Source: Cyanobium gracile_A (lineage in GTDB: Bacteria > Cyanobacteriota > Cyanobacteriia > PCC-6307 > Cyanobiaceae). From it: DNA of 64,000 nt. This document shows, in pieces, positions 1-8,893 of the stretch (its first letter is position 1; each line of letters begins with the position of its first letter). Under the pieces are notes generated by a model. That model saw only the letters and a program-made list of their open reading frames with translations. It was not told the DNA's origin and made no database searches. A program made the translations under genes and the position numbers. Where the stretch lies: contig NZ_JAYGHY010000001.1 of the NCBI RefSeq assembly GCF_034931305.1, positions 1-64,000 of the forward strand. The letters are read 5' to 3'.

Positions 1-1557
1 GGCGAGGCCTACGGCCGTGACAAGCCTCCCTACGAGCGGGAGCGTGGCGGGGAGCGCGGTGAGCGCGACGGTGAGCGTCCTGGTGGCGCCGACCGCTCGG
101 CCGGCAGCCCTTACGGTCGCCGCCCCTACGAGGGCCGCCCCGGCGCCGATCGCCCCGACGACTCCCGCGGTGGCGCCGGACGCCCGACCCGCGAACGTCG
201 CGGTGGCGACCGCTTCATCCCCGCCCGCCCCTCCTTCGGACGCCCCGTCCCCGGCCGTGGTGGCGCTGGACGCCCCACCACCGGCCGTCCCATCCCGTCA
301 CGGACCGGCCCGGCCCGCCGCGGACCGGCCCTGTTCCGGGACGCGGACCGCGCCCCGCGGACCTTCCAGGGACGCAGCGGAGCGGAGCGGCCGGAGTCCG
401 ACGGCTCCGATGTCGATTTCCGCGGCGCCGCGGACGCCTTTGCCGCCGCCGCCCCCACCGACCTGATCTGGGGCCGCCACACGACCCAGGCCACCCTGGA
501 GAGCGGTCGGCCGATCCATCGGGTGTGGTGCACGCCCGAGATGCGCTTCAACCCGCGTTTCCTGCAGTTGCTGCGCGAGGCGAAGGCCTCCGGTGTGCTG
601 GTGGAGGAGGTGACCTGGGCGCGCCTGGGCCAGCTCACCGGTGGCGCTGTGCACCAGGGCATCGTGCTGCAGCCCGCCGCCGCCGAGACCCTCGACCTGA
701 CCAGCCTGATCGAAGGCTGCCGCACCATTGGTGAAGCCCCCCTGCTGATCGCGGTGGATGGCCTCACCGATCCCCAGAACCTCGGGGCCATCGTCCGCAG
801 CGCCGAAGCCCTCGGTGCCCACGGCATGGTGCTGCCCCAGCGCCGCAACGCCGGCCTCACCGGCTCGGTGGCCAAGGTGGCCGCGGGCGCCCTGGAGCAC
901 CTGCCGGTGGCCCGGGTGGTCAACCTCAACCGTTCCCTCGAGGCCCTCAAGCAGGAGGGCTACCGGGTGGTGGGCCTGGCCGAGGAGGGCACGGTCAGCC
1001 TGGAGGAGGTGGACCTGGAGGGCCCCCTGGTGGTGGTCACCGGTTCGGAAGGGGATGGCCTGTCGCTGCTGACGCGCCGGTCCTGCGACCAGTTGGTGCG
1101 CATTCCCCTGCGGGGCGCCACCCCGAGCCTGAACGCTTCGGTGGCCACGGCGCTGCTGCTCTATGAAGTGGCCCGTCGCGGCTGGATGCGGGGCCTGACG
1201 GGCACCGCCCCGGCCCCCAGGATCGTGCGCCCCTCGATGCCGGCGCCGCCCGACCCTGAGCTGCCGGATGAGCCCGAGCTGACGGCCCAGGTGGAGCCCG
1301 AGCTCCAGACCCAGGTGGAGCCTGAGGCCGCCGTGATCGAAGCGCCGGCCGAGCCACCCGCCTGGCAGCACCAGGAAACGCCAGGCGAGAGCGAGCCGGA
1401 ACCGCCCGTGGAGAGCGAACTCGAAGGGTGTGTTGCGTCGGCTGCCAGTGGTCTGCCGGCGGCGGCTCTCCAGGACGCCCCCTCTGAGGACGCTCTGAGG
1501 ACGCTGCCCTACCCGCCCGCGTCAGCACCGGGCTTCGAGGGCGATATTCGCCTCTGA
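1..1557 (+). CDS. rlmB: 23S rRNA 2'-O-methyltransferase (TrmH/RlmB family), 5' end outside window
   Basis: SpoU/TrmH-family enzyme expected to methylate a guanosine ribose in 23S rRNA using S-adenosylmethionine. The frame is open from base 1, so the gene begins upstream; the first ATG (523) lies inside the conserved domain and is not the start. The first ~140 visible residues are low-complexity and rich in Arg, Gly and Pro. They are followed by the substrate-binding region (DLIWGRH..., GRPIHRVW) and the knotted SPOUT domain with its three motifs: DPQNLGAIVRSAEALG, VVVTGSEGDGLS, and VRIPLRGATPSLNASVATAL. About 90 acidic, Glu/Pro-rich residues follow the fold. The exact target nucleotide (G2251 in RlmB) is inferred from family. 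Both tails are probably disordered. Confidence 0.9.
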   Translation, partial: GEAYGRDKPPYERERGGERGERDGERPGGADRSAGSPYGRRPYEGRPGADRPDDSRGGAGRPTRERRGGDRFIPARPSFGRPVPGRGGAGRPTTGRPIPSRTGPARRGPALFRDADRAPRTFQGRSGAERPESDGSDVDFRGAADAFAAAAPTDLIWGRHTTQATLESGRPIHRVWCTPEMRFNPRFLQLLREAKASGVLVEEVTWARLGQLTGGAVHQGIVLQPAAAETLDLTSLIEGCRTIGEAPLLIAVDGLTDPQNLGAIVRSAEALGAHGMVLPQRRNAGLTGSVAKVAAGALEHLPVARVVNLNRSLEALKQEGYRVVGLAEEGTVSLEEVDLEGPLVVVTGSEGDGLSLLTRRSCDQLVRIPLRGATPSLNASVATALLLYEVARRGWMRGLTGTAPAPRIVRPSMPAPPDPELPDEPELTAQVEPELQTQVEPEAAVIEAPAEPPAWQHQETPGESEPEPPVESELEGCVASAASGLPAAALQDAPSEDALRTLPYPPASAPGFEGDIRL

Positions 1558-1619
1558 ACCCAGCAGCGGGGGTGGCGCCGCCCGCCCCCCAGAATGGCCA
1601 CCTCGCAACCCCCTCCTCC

Positions 1620-1871
1620 ATGAATCCACTGCTCTGGCCCTCGCGCGGCATCGCCAATGGGTTGGGCCTGGCCTGGTGGGCGCGGGTGGAGACCCGCTCC
1701 CCGGATGCGGTGTACTGGTTCGGCCCCTTCGTGCGCAAGCAGACGCTGGAGCGGGCGCTGCCGGCGTTCCTCGATGACCTGCGGGCGGAGTCCCCGGCGT
1801 CGTTGGAGCACCACTGCCTGCGCACCGGCCGCAGCGAGCCGTTCACCGAATCCCCAGATCTGGCCGACTGA
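1620..1871 (+). CDS. DUF1816-domain small protein
   Basis: An 83-residue cyanobacterial protein of unknown function. The core WWARVETRSPDAVYWFGPF followed by a helix (FLDDLRAE) matches the DUF1816 pattern, a short domain common in cyanobacteria and sometimes linked to phycobilisome-type proteins. The frame is open further upstream (ATG at 1572), but MNPLLWPS at 1620 sits just before the conserved block and avoids a proline-rich stretch, so it is preferred. It lies between rlmB and gatA on the same strand, 62 bases after rlmB. Confidence 0.65.
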   Translation: MNPLLWPSRGIANGLGLAWWARVETRSPDAVYWFGPFVRKQTLERALPAFLDDLRAESPASLEHHCLRTGRSEPFTESPDLAD

Positions 1872-1915
1872 TTCTGGCCGACTGATAGCGTCCATCGCAG
1901 CTGGCTAGCGGTTGG

Positions 1916-3388
1916 ATGGGCATCGCCGAATGGCGGGAGCAGCTTCGGCGGGGCGAGGTGTCGGCCCGGGAGCTCACGGATCGCCACCTGGCGCGCATCG
2001 CGGCGGTGGACCCCACCGTGCATGCCTTTCTGGAGGTGACCAGCGAGCGGGCCAGGGCCGATGCGGACCGCATCGATGCGGCCCGGGCCGCCGGTGAGCC
2101 CCTGCCCCCCCTGGCGGGCATCCCCCTGGCGATCAAGGACAACCTCTGCACCAAGGGCATCCGCACGACCTGCTCCAGCCGCATGCTGGAGAACTTCGTC
2201 CCCCCCTACGAATCCACGGTGACCGAGCGGCTCTGGCGGGCCGGTGCGGTTCTGCTGGGCAAGACCAATCTCGATGAGTTCGCCATGGGCAGCTCCACCG
2301 AGACCTCCGCCTTCGGCGCCAGCCGTAACCCCTGGAATCCGGATCGGGTGCCCGGGGGCAGCTCCGGTGGCAGTGCGGCGGCCGTGGCCGCCGGCGAGTG
2401 CATCGGTTCGCTCGGTTCCGACACCGGCGGCTCGATCCGTCAGCCCGCCAGTTTCTGCGGTGTGGTGGGCCTCAAGCCCACCTATGGCCGGGTGAGCCGC
2501 TGGGGACTGGTGGCCTTCGCCTCCTCCCTCGACCAGGTGGGTCCGTTCAGCAGCAGCGTGGCCGATGCCGCCGAGCTGCTGCAGGTGATCGCCGGGGAGG
2601 ACCCCCGCGATGCCACCTGCCTGCGGGCGCCGGTACCCGATTACGCCGCCGATCTGGAATCACCCATCAAGGGCCTGCGGGTGGGGCTGATCCGCGAGTG
2701 CTTCGACCAGGAGGGCCTCGATCACCAGGTGAAGGCTTCGGTGCTGGCGGCCGCCGCCCAGCTGGAGGCCCTCGGCTGTGAGCTGGTGGACGTGAGCTGC
2801 CCCCGCTTCAACGACGGCATCGCCACGTACTACGTGATCGCGCCATCGGAGGCCTCCGCCAATCTGGCCCGCTACGACGGCGTCAAGTACGGCTTCCGGG
2901 CGCCGGCCACCGAAGCCGGCAGCGACGGCCTGGCGGCGATGACCGCCCGCAGCCGGGCCAGCGGCTTCGGCGAGGAGGTGCAGCGCCGCATCCTGATCGG
3001 CACCTATGCCCTCTCCGCTGGCTACGTCGACGCCTATTACCGCAAGGCCCAGCAGGTGCGTACCCTCATCCGTCGCGACTTCGACCGCGCCTTCGAGGCC
3101 GTTGACGTGCTGCTGACCCCCACCTCGCCCACCACCGCGTTCCCCAGTGGCGCGCATGCCGGCGATCCCCTGGCCATGTACCTGGCCGACCTGCTCACCA
3201 TCCCCGCCAACCTGGCCGGCCTGCCGGCCATCAGCGTGCCCTGCGGCTTCGACGCCCAGGGTCTGCCGATCGGGCTGCAGCTGATCACCGGGGTGCTCGA
3301 GGAGTCGAAGCTGCTGCAGGTGGCCCACCAGTACGAACGGGCGGCGGCGGTGATGGCGCAACGACCCACGGCGGCGCTGGTGGCCTGA
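1916..3388 (+). CDS. gatA: Asp-tRNA(Asn)/Glu-tRNA(Gln) amidotransferase subunit A
   Basis: Glutaminase subunit of GatCAB. It releases ammonia from glutamine and, with GatB and GatC, converts misacylated Glu-tRNA(Gln) to Gln-tRNA(Gln) in the cytoplasm. The amidase-signature triad is visible: Lys74 (PLAIKDN), Ser149 (PGGSSGGS) and Ser173 (DTGGSIRQP). Length (490 residues) and the C-terminal part (PTSPTTAFPSG, NLAGLPAISVPCG) are normal for the family. The gene is intact. Its last 127 bases recur perfectly about 10.3 kb downstream, bracketing the glycan island. The stop codon lies in a 10-base palindrome (3386-3395) shared with the convergent methyltransferase stop. No clear Shine-Dalgarno precedes the ATG. 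Confidence 0.97.
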   Translation: MGIAEWREQLRRGEVSARELTDRHLARIAAVDPTVHAFLEVTSERARADADRIDAARAAGEPLPPLAGIPLAIKDNLCTKGIRTTCSSRMLENFVPPYESTVTERLWRAGAVLLGKTNLDEFAMGSSTETSAFGASRNPWNPDRVPGGSSGGSAAAVAAGECIGSLGSDTGGSIRQPASFCGVVGLKPTYGRVSRWGLVAFASSLDQVGPFSSSVADAAELLQVIAGEDPRDATCLRAPVPDYAADLESPIKGLRVGLIRECFDQEGLDHQVKASVLAAAAQLEALGCELVDVSCPRFNDGIATYYVIAPSEASANLARYDGVKYGFRAPATEAGSDGLAAMTARSRASGFGEEVQRRILIGTYALSAGYVDAYYRKAQQVRTLIRRDFDRAFEAVDVLLTPTSPTTAFPSGAHAGDPLAMYLADLLTIPANLAGLPAISVPCGFDAQGLPIGLQLITGVLEESKLLQVAHQYERAAAVMAQRPTAALVA

Positions 3389-3389
3389 G
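3263..3389 (+). repeat. 127-bp direct repeat, copy 1 (3' end of intact gatA)
   Basis: Bases 3263-3389 are identical, base for base, to 13605-13731. The block covers the last 42 codons of gatA including the stop, plus one base. The partner copy has no functional gatA attached, so this is the parental copy. The two copies are in the same orientation and 10,342 bases apart. Confidence 0.97.
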
Positions 3390-3392
3390 GCC

Positions 3393-4115
3393 TCAGGGCA
3401 GCTCCATCCGGTTGAGCCGCTCCAGCGGACACCGCAGGATGATCCGGGCCCTCTGGAGCGTCTCCAGCAGCAGCCGTCGCTTGACGGTCCAGGGGTGGAG
3501 CGCCCGCAGCTGCTGCAGGACGCGCGTCCGGATCACCTGACGATCCGACAGCGTGCCGATCACGCCGCGCTCCCCCTGCGGACATGGTTTCTGGAGGATC
3601 GCGCAGGCCTCCCCCCAGAAGGCGTTCTCCGGGTAGGCATAGCTGGTGTCCCAGTGGGTTTCGATCACGTCGAGCCCGGCCTGCCTCGCCAGTGCCTCCA
3701 TGCCGTCCGGGTAGAACCGCCAGCAGTCCAGGGGAAAGCGGTGCACCGGGCCAGCCGACGGCGCAATGACCATGGCCAGCCCCCCATGGCGGAGGACCCG
3801 GGCGATCTCCTGCACGGTCCGCCAGGGCTGGTCGATGTGCTCCAGCGCCTGACCGGAGACGACCACATCGAACGAGGCGTTGGTGAGCTCAGACCAGCGG
3901 TATGGATCACTGGGCACGATGTCGACATTCAGTGCCAATTCACGATCCAGACCCACATAGGTCCATCCCGGATTCTCGAAGAGGGCGCGGTAACTGGCTG
4001 CCTCCCCCGCCACGGCGGCGCTGCCAACATCGAGGATGACCAACGGCTGCTGCCGTTGCCCATCGAGATAACCCTCGCAGAAGGCCTGCATCTTGTCGAA
4101 GGAGGAGCGATGCAT
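3393..4115 (-). CDS. class I SAM-dependent methyltransferase
   Basis: A 240-residue soluble methyltransferase of the Methyltransf_11 type. Motif I is LVILDVGSAA near residue 27. The acidic end of beta-2 is YVGLDRE. DVVVSGQALEHIDQPWR is the beta-4/post-motif region, and VLRHGGLAMVIAP is motif III. The substrate is unknown. Its place among glycosyltransferases suggests methylation of a sugar or lipid-linked glycan, which is inference. Its start overlaps the stop of the upstream methyltransferase by one base (TGATG), so the two are probably translationally coupled. Its stop faces the gatA stop. Confidence 0.8.
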   Translation of the reverse strand: MHRSSFDKMQAFCEGYLDGQRQQPLVILDVGSAAVAGEAASYRALFENPGWTYVGLDRELALNVDIVPSDPYRWSELTNASFDVVVSGQALEHIDQPWRTVQEIARVLRHGGLAMVIAPSAGPVHRFPLDCWRFYPDGMEALARQAGLDVIETHWDTSYAYPENAFWGEACAILQKPCPQGERGVIGTLSDRQVIRTRVLQQLRALHPWTVKRRLLLETLQRARIILRCPLERLNRMELP

Positions 4116-4843
4116 CAGTCAGGCGCTCCCACATGCAGCACCACGGGAGGTGAAAGGTGATGTTTGGTCAGGATGGCAAGGGCTGGATAGAATTTCAAGC
4201 TAGCAGTGCTGCGGCCTATACCCGTGCTCTCCAGGCCAAAGTCCTGTTTCCAGAACCATCCATTCAGCTCATCGATCAGTGACTTCAAGAATTCTGCAAA
4301 GGTGGTGGAAACGCCTGGACCACCATTGAATTCATCTTTCCAGTAGGAGGAGCAGAGATCTTCGCAGGCGTAGATACCTCCATCCTTGAGATGGGGGAAG
4401 AGCGTATCGAATGTCGTCTTCTGGTGGGAATGGATGTGACTGCCGTCGTCGATCACGATGTCGAAGGGCCCATGTTTCAAAGCCACCTGTTCCAGAAATG
4501 CTGCGTCATCCTGACTGCCGATTTCCACAATGATTCCCGAACCCGCATGGCGGCGGTTGTGAGCCAGGACGTCCACGCCGATGATCGAGCAAGATCGGCC
4601 AAAGTAGCGCTTCCAGAGTTGTAGCGACCCACCGGACCCAATCCCGATCTCCAGGATGGTGATGGGCTTGCCTCGCCAGTGGCGAAAATGTTGATCGTAG
4701 ATTCGGTAGTAGTGTTGCCATTTGAAAAGTCTTGGCCCCCGGTGTGCTGCCACCAGCCGTTCCAGGGGAGAGCGGGCTTTCAGCCAGGCGCGCAGACGAT
4801 GCCAGCCGGAGAGTTCCCGCTCAAGGACGCCAACGTGCTTCAT
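4115..4843 (-). CDS. class I SAM-dependent methyltransferase, sugar O-methyltransferase-like
   Basis: A 242-residue protein of the family that includes macrocin/tetracenomycin-rhamnose O-methyltransferases and cephalosporin-hydroxylase-like proteins. Seen: YYRIYDQHFRHWRGK, ILEIGIGSGGSLQLW (motif I), IIGVDV, and FDIVIDDGSHIHSHQ, a metal/substrate-binding signature of this family. DGGIYACEDLCSSYW follows. It probably methylates a hydroxyl of a sugar in the surface glycan (inference). Base composition differs from the chromosome: row 4201-4260 has 34 G+C of 60, while row 2041-2100 in gatA has 48 of 60. This suggests recent acquisition. It is coupled to the next gene by TGATG. Confidence 0.78.
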   Translation of the reverse strand: MKHVGVLERELSGWHRLRAWLKARSPLERLVAAHRGPRLFKWQHYYRIYDQHFRHWRGKPITILEIGIGSGGSLQLWKRYFGRSCSIIGVDVLAHNRRHAGSGIIVEIGSQDDAAFLEQVALKHGPFDIVIDDGSHIHSHQKTTFDTLFPHLKDGGIYACEDLCSSYWKDEFNGGPGVSTTFAEFLKSLIDELNGWFWKQDFGLESTGIGRSTASLKFYPALAILTKHHLSPPVVLHVGAPD

Positions 4844-4907
4844 CTTCCGCCATGGAATCGGCCAACATTAGAGCACACGAATCTGGCCAATCAGGAGCAT
4901 TCAGAGC

Positions 4908-5945
4908 ATGACAGACAGTCCCCGCGGCCAGGCTTCCTGCTTCCTTGATGGGCTGCTGCCAAGGGGCTCAATCCTGGAGTTGGGTCATGTCGGCTATCTC
5001 TCCCATGTGCTCCCCGATTTGGTTCGATGGATCGCCATCGGCAGCTCCGATCCTCTGCCTTCGGCCGCTCTCGTGCTGGCGGGTCCGGCCGCCCCGCGCC
5101 AGTTGCCCCGCTTTCTGCACCTGATCTCCCAGCCCCACCTGCAACTGGTGGTCTGCCGCATCCATCACCATCCCGGACGCGTCTGGCAGCTGGCCGTCCG
5201 CCTGCTGTTGAGGTTCTGTCGGGTACCGATCATCGTGCTCGATTTCGAGGATGAGGACATCGTTCATCCAGCCCATCGGCCGCTGCTGGCCGCCTCCCAT
5301 CGCCTCTTCAAACGGGAATTGCCGCTGGATCGCTGGCGCCTGGCTCGGCCATTCCCCATCGCCTCGGTGCAAGAGGATCGGCTGCGCAGGGATGCCCAGG
5401 CCCTGGACCTGGTCCGGAAACTGCGTCCCCTGCCTCTGGGTCTGCCGCTGGGCCTGCCGCCCCCCCCACCGTCGGTTCCCCGAAGCCACGACCTGTACTT
5501 CGCCGGGACAGGGGTGGACGTTCCTGGCCATCGCCAGGCTGGATTCGCGGAACTGGCGGGGCTGGCGTCGGAAGGCCTTCGGCTGGACCTGCCCAGCGGG
5601 CGGCTGTCCCGCCTGGACCATCTGGGCCACTGCAGTGCGGCATGGCTGACCTGGTCCCCGCCCGGGTATGGCTGGCAGTGCTTCCGCCATGCGGAGGCCG
5701 CGCTCTGTGGCTCCGTCCCATTGCTGAGTTACCCGACCGTGGAGACCCATGCGGGTTTCGTGGACGGCCGGCAGGCCCTCTTCTATGACCCGAGACCTGG
5801 CGGGCTGACTCTGGCGGTGCGTCGGGCGCTGGCCGATACCGCCCGTCTACGGATCCTGGGCGAGGCGGCTCGGGAGCATGTGCTGACCCACCACACCCCG
5901 GAGGCTATCGCGGCGTACATCCTGGGGGATGCACTGGGGGACTGA
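4908..5945 (+). CDS. glycosyltransferase (GT1/CgeB-like C-terminal domain)
   Basis: A 345-residue soluble protein. The N-terminal half (residues 1-170) is a poorly conserved Rossmann-like region. The C-terminal half carries the pattern of family-1-like glycosyl transferases of the YkvP/CgeB type. GYGWQCFRHAEAALCGSVPLL contains the acceptor-side helix and 'new position' loop; HAGFVDGRQALFYDP and a terminal helix with HTPEAIAAYIL follow. It probably adds a sugar to a surface glycan; donor and acceptor are unknown. It diverges from the methyltransferase pair (64-base gap) and faces the next glycosyltransferase tail to tail. Confidence 0.6.
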   Translation: MTDSPRGQASCFLDGLLPRGSILELGHVGYLSHVLPDLVRWIAIGSSDPLPSAALVLAGPAAPRQLPRFLHLISQPHLQLVVCRIHHHPGRVWQLAVRLLLRFCRVPIIVLDFEDEDIVHPAHRPLLAASHRLFKRELPLDRWRLARPFPIASVQEDRLRRDAQALDLVRKLRPLPLGLPLGLPPPPPSVPRSHDLYFAGTGVDVPGHRQAGFAELAGLASEGLRLDLPSGRLSRLDHLGHCSAAWLTWSPPGYGWQCFRHAEAALCGSVPLLSYPTVETHAGFVDGRQALFYDPRPGGLTLAVRRALADTARLRILGEAAREHVLTHHTPEAIAAYILGDALGD

Positions 5946-5963
5946 GGACCTGCCAGGTTTCGC

Positions 5964-7121
5964 TCAGCACCGTGGCCTGCATCGGCATGCCAGCAGCTCG
6001 GCTTCCACCGCCGAAAGACTGCTGTCCAGGTCATGGGGAAGGGCCGCCACCCTGGCCGCTTCCCCCATCCGCGTCCGCAAGGGTGCATCCAGCAGCTGCT
6101 GCATGCGGTCAGCCAGAACGTCCTCAGCATCTGCCGGAACGATGAACCCAGAATGGCCGTCCGTGATCAATTCACCAGCGCCATTGCGCGGGGTGGTGAT
6201 CACCGGCAGGCCGCTGGCCATGGCTTCGATCGTCACCAGGCTGCAGGCGTCCCAGCGGGTTGGATGCACCAGGGCATCGGCAGCCGCATGCAGCAGGGGG
6301 ATGTCCTGGCCCGGCCCCAGGAACAGCACCCGGTCCTCGAGGCCGGCCCGGCGCACCCGCTGCCGCCATGGCGTGTCAGCGTCGCCCCCGGCGATGGCGA
6401 GCCGGACCCCGGAGCCGGCGGGGAGGCGGGCCAGGGCAGCGATCGCCGTATCCGCCCCCTTCAGCAGCAGGTTGTGGGCCACGAGCAGGAACATGGGTTC
6501 TTCGCCCACCCCCAGGCTCCGGCGGGCGCTGAGCCGGCGCCGCTGGCGTACTTCGGGATGGAACACCTGCGTGTCGACGCCGTTGTGGATCACCTGGATC
6601 CGGTCGACGGGCAGCGGTTGCAGGCCCAGCAGCAGGTCCCGCACCAGCGCCGACATGGCGATGACGGCGCCGGCCCCGCGGCATTGGTGGCGTTCAAGGG
6701 ACGCCATGGCTCGGTGCCGCAGGAACACCTTCGGAGAGACACGGGCCTTCAGGCGGTGCCCCGGGCCGCCCGCGGCAATCACGGCGCGTTCGCTCATCCG
6801 CTCCGAGCCCGTCGCCGGTTGGAAGACGTCGGCACGGGGGGCGACGCCGCTGTCGTGGACTAGATCCGGGCGCAGGCGCGCCAGGCAGGTCGCCACCTCC
6901 CGTGCCCGGGCCCAGGGATCTCCGGGGTCCCGCAGCCGGTGGACCTCGGCGCTGATGACGGCAGGGCCGGTTTCGAACCCGATCAGGTGCACGTCATGGC
7001 CCCGACGCTCCAGATGGGCGGCGAACTGGCCGACCCAGCGGGCGAGACCCCCCGACTCCGGATCCAGCCTGGGAGCCGTCAGGGCAATTCTCAGCTGGGA
7101 TGGGTCACCAGCCAAGCCCAT
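5964..7121 (-). CDS. glycosyltransferase family 4 (GT-B, WaaG/RfaG-like)
   Basis: A 385-residue retaining GT-B enzyme. The N-terminal domain has the glycine-rich acceptor loop SGGLARWVGQFAAHL near residue 23. The C-terminal donor domain has IHNGVDTQVFHPE, LLVAHNLLLKGAD, DALVHPTRWDACSLVTIEAMASG (the E-x7-E region, with Asp in place of the first Glu), and GLPVITTPRNGAGE. Length fits GT4 enzymes of lipopolysaccharide core or O-chain synthesis. The start overlaps the 3' end of the upstream GT2 gene by 17 bases, indicating one transcript on the minus strand. Confidence 0.85.
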   Translation of the reverse strand: MGLAGDPSQLRIALTAPRLDPESGGLARWVGQFAAHLERRGHDVHLIGFETGPAVISAEVHRLRDPGDPWARAREVATCLARLRPDLVHDSGVAPRADVFQPATGSERMSERAVIAAGGPGHRLKARVSPKVFLRHRAMASLERHQCRGAGAVIAMSALVRDLLLGLQPLPVDRIQVIHNGVDTQVFHPEVRQRRRLSARRSLGVGEEPMFLLVAHNLLLKGADTAIAALARLPAGSGVRLAIAGGDADTPWRQRVRRAGLEDRVLFLGPGQDIPLLHAAADALVHPTRWDACSLVTIEAMASGLPVITTPRNGAGELITDGHSGFIVPADAEDVLADRMQQLLDAPLRTRMGEAARVAALPHDLDSSLSAVEAELLACRCRPRC

Positions 7122-7851
7122 GGACCTGTCGCAACTTGTTCATCAACGGTTCCAAATAGCGTTCGGGCGTGACCTCTCCGTCGGTTTCCCGCGCCACCTC
7201 CGGGGCGTTGTGAAGAAGCCTGGATACATACCAGGCGTGAAAGACCCCACCGGCCAGGGTCGGAACCCGGGGATGGCCCACGGCGAAATCGGTGGCGAAG
7301 GTGATCGGATGACGCAGGATGTCATGTCCGGCCGCAAGGACCCTGATAGTGGCTTCCTCACCGGTGTCGGTGGCGTCCCCGCGACATTTCCTCAGCACCA
7401 CGAGCTGCTCGAAATCCGAGCGAAGAAAGACCATGAAATGGGGGTGGATGTACCAGCCATGGGGATTGCCGGCATGGGTGTCCACGAAGGCTGCGCCGGC
7501 CAGCCTGGTGCGTCCGTCCAGTTGATCGACCGTGCCCTCGAGCCAACCTGGTGCAACAGGGTGGGCATCGGAATCGATCAGGACGATGCGTTCGTGGCTG
7601 GCGGCACGGATGCCTCTGGCTGCTGCCTCTGCATGGCCATGGCCCCGCACGCGCCACTGTCCGAATCGGACCAGTCGCACATCCGGCTGGCCCTGCAGCC
7701 AGCGTCGGGAGCCGTCGACGCTGCCCCGGTCGACAACGATGATTTCATAGTCCCGCTCCCCCACGAACTGCCGGACTTTCTCAACCAGGAGCCTCGTGAA
7801 GAAGAGCCCATCCCGGGTCACCGTGACGATGCTGACGGGGGGGAGGGCCAT
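7105..7851 (-). CDS. glycosyltransferase family 2
   Basis: A 248-residue GT-A protein. VSIVTVTRDG and IIVVDRGSVDGS form the nucleotide-sugar binding half. VLIDSDAHPVAPGW contains the DxD-type metal-binding motif (DSD). No membrane segment is seen. It overlaps the downstream GT4 gene by 17 bases. The catalytic base region is less clear than in typical GT2 enzymes, so activity is likely but not certain. The sugar is unknown. Confidence 0.78.
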   Translation of the reverse strand: MALPPVSIVTVTRDGLFFTRLLVEKVRQFVGERDYEIIVVDRGSVDGSRRWLQGQPDVRLVRFGQWRVRGHGHAEAAARGIRAASHERIVLIDSDAHPVAPGWLEGTVDQLDGRTRLAGAAFVDTHAGNPHGWYIHPHFMVFLRSDFEQLVVLRKCRGDATDTGEEATIRVLAAGHDILRHPITFATDFAVGHPRVPTLAGGVFHAWYVSRLLHNAPEVARETDGEVTPERYLEPLMNKLRQVHGLGW

Positions 7852-7913
7852 GGCGCCATTCTGGCAGTGGGGACCACAGCGTCCCCGAAGCCTCCAACGA
7901 ATGGCGTGACCCC

Positions 7914-8885
7914 ATGAGCGACCACGTCAGGATCAGCGTTCTTCTGCCCGTTCGTGATGCCGAAGACCATCTCACCGCGTCGGTGGAGAGCCTGATCCTT
8001 CAGAGCGAGCCCCGGATCGAGATCATCGCTATCGACGATGGATCCAGGGACGCCACCGCCCGCCTCCTCTCCAGGATGGCGGCGCGGGATCAGCGCATCG
8101 CGGTCGTGCGGCAGCCTCGCGAGGGTCTGGTCACCGCCCTGAACCGGGGACTTGCCCTGGCCCGGGCTCCCCTTGTGGCCAGGATGGACGGGGATGACAT
8201 CGCCCATCCGGAACGGCTGGAGCGCCAGGCCGCATTCCTTGAGGCCCATCCCGATGTCGTGGTTGTTGGCAGCGCTATCCGAGTGGTGGATCGCCACGGC
8301 AACTGGCTACGTGATCAGGCCTTCCCCACCGCGCCGGTGGCGGTGGCCCGGGCCCTGCAGCAGGCCAACTGTCTGGCCCACCCATCGGTGATGCTCCGGA
8401 GGGAGCCGGTCCTGGCGGCCGGCGGCTACCGCAGGGCCTTCGTCATGGCCGAAGACTTCGATCTCTGGCTGAGGCTGTCGGAGCACCATGCTCTGGCCAA
8501 TCTCTCCACCCCCCTGCTCGATTACCGGGACCACCACGCCCAGGCGAGCTGGTGCCACATCGAACAGCGGATCATCTCCGAGCTGGCGGCATTGGCCTGT
8601 GCCCGTGCGCGCCGTGCGGGGCGCCCCGACCCTGCACCCCGGACCGTGGTGACCGGCCACGATCTGCACGCCATGGGGATGGACGGCCCCAGCGTGGCCA
8701 GGGAGACGGCCCGCCGGGCGATCGGCGCCGTTCGTGATGCCATGGCCTCCGGACATCGGGAGGCCGGGGCGGCGGCGCTCCGGCTCGCCTGGCGCCAGAA
8801 GGGCCTGCCCTGGCGCCTGGGGCTCCGTCGTCTGGAGGTGACCGGCCGCTTCCGGTGCTGGCACCAGCGGCGTTCGTCCAGCTGA
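7914..8885 (+). CDS. glycosyltransferase family 2
   Basis: A 323-residue GT-A inverting glycosyltransferase. VSVLLPVRDAEDHL-type N-terminus, EIIAIDDGSRDAT, GLALARAPLVARMDGDD (DxD), AHPSVMLRR, and FVMAEDFDLWLRL (ED catalytic region) are all canonical. A basic C-terminal tail of about 100 residues follows. It is divergent from the preceding minus-strand GT2/GT4 pair with 62 bases between them, so a promoter pair could lie there. Role in island glycan assembly is inferred from context. Confidence 0.88.
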   Translation: MSDHVRISVLLPVRDAEDHLTASVESLILQSEPRIEIIAIDDGSRDATARLLSRMAARDQRIAVVRQPREGLVTALNRGLALARAPLVARMDGDDIAHPERLERQAAFLEAHPDVVVVGSAIRVVDRHGNWLRDQAFPTAPVAVARALQQANCLAHPSVMLRREPVLAAGGYRRAFVMAEDFDLWLRLSEHHALANLSTPLLDYRDHHAQASWCHIEQRIISELAALACARARRAGRPDPAPRTVVTGHDLHAMGMDGPSVARETARRAIGAVRDAMASGHREAGAAALRLAWRQKGLPWRLGLRRLEVTGRFRCWHQRRSSS

Positions 8886-8893
8886 GCCTGGCC

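Noticed and set aside
523..1557. rlmB starting at ATG 523
   Set aside because: The frame is open to base 1 and the conserved N-terminal substrate-binding domain starts before 523.
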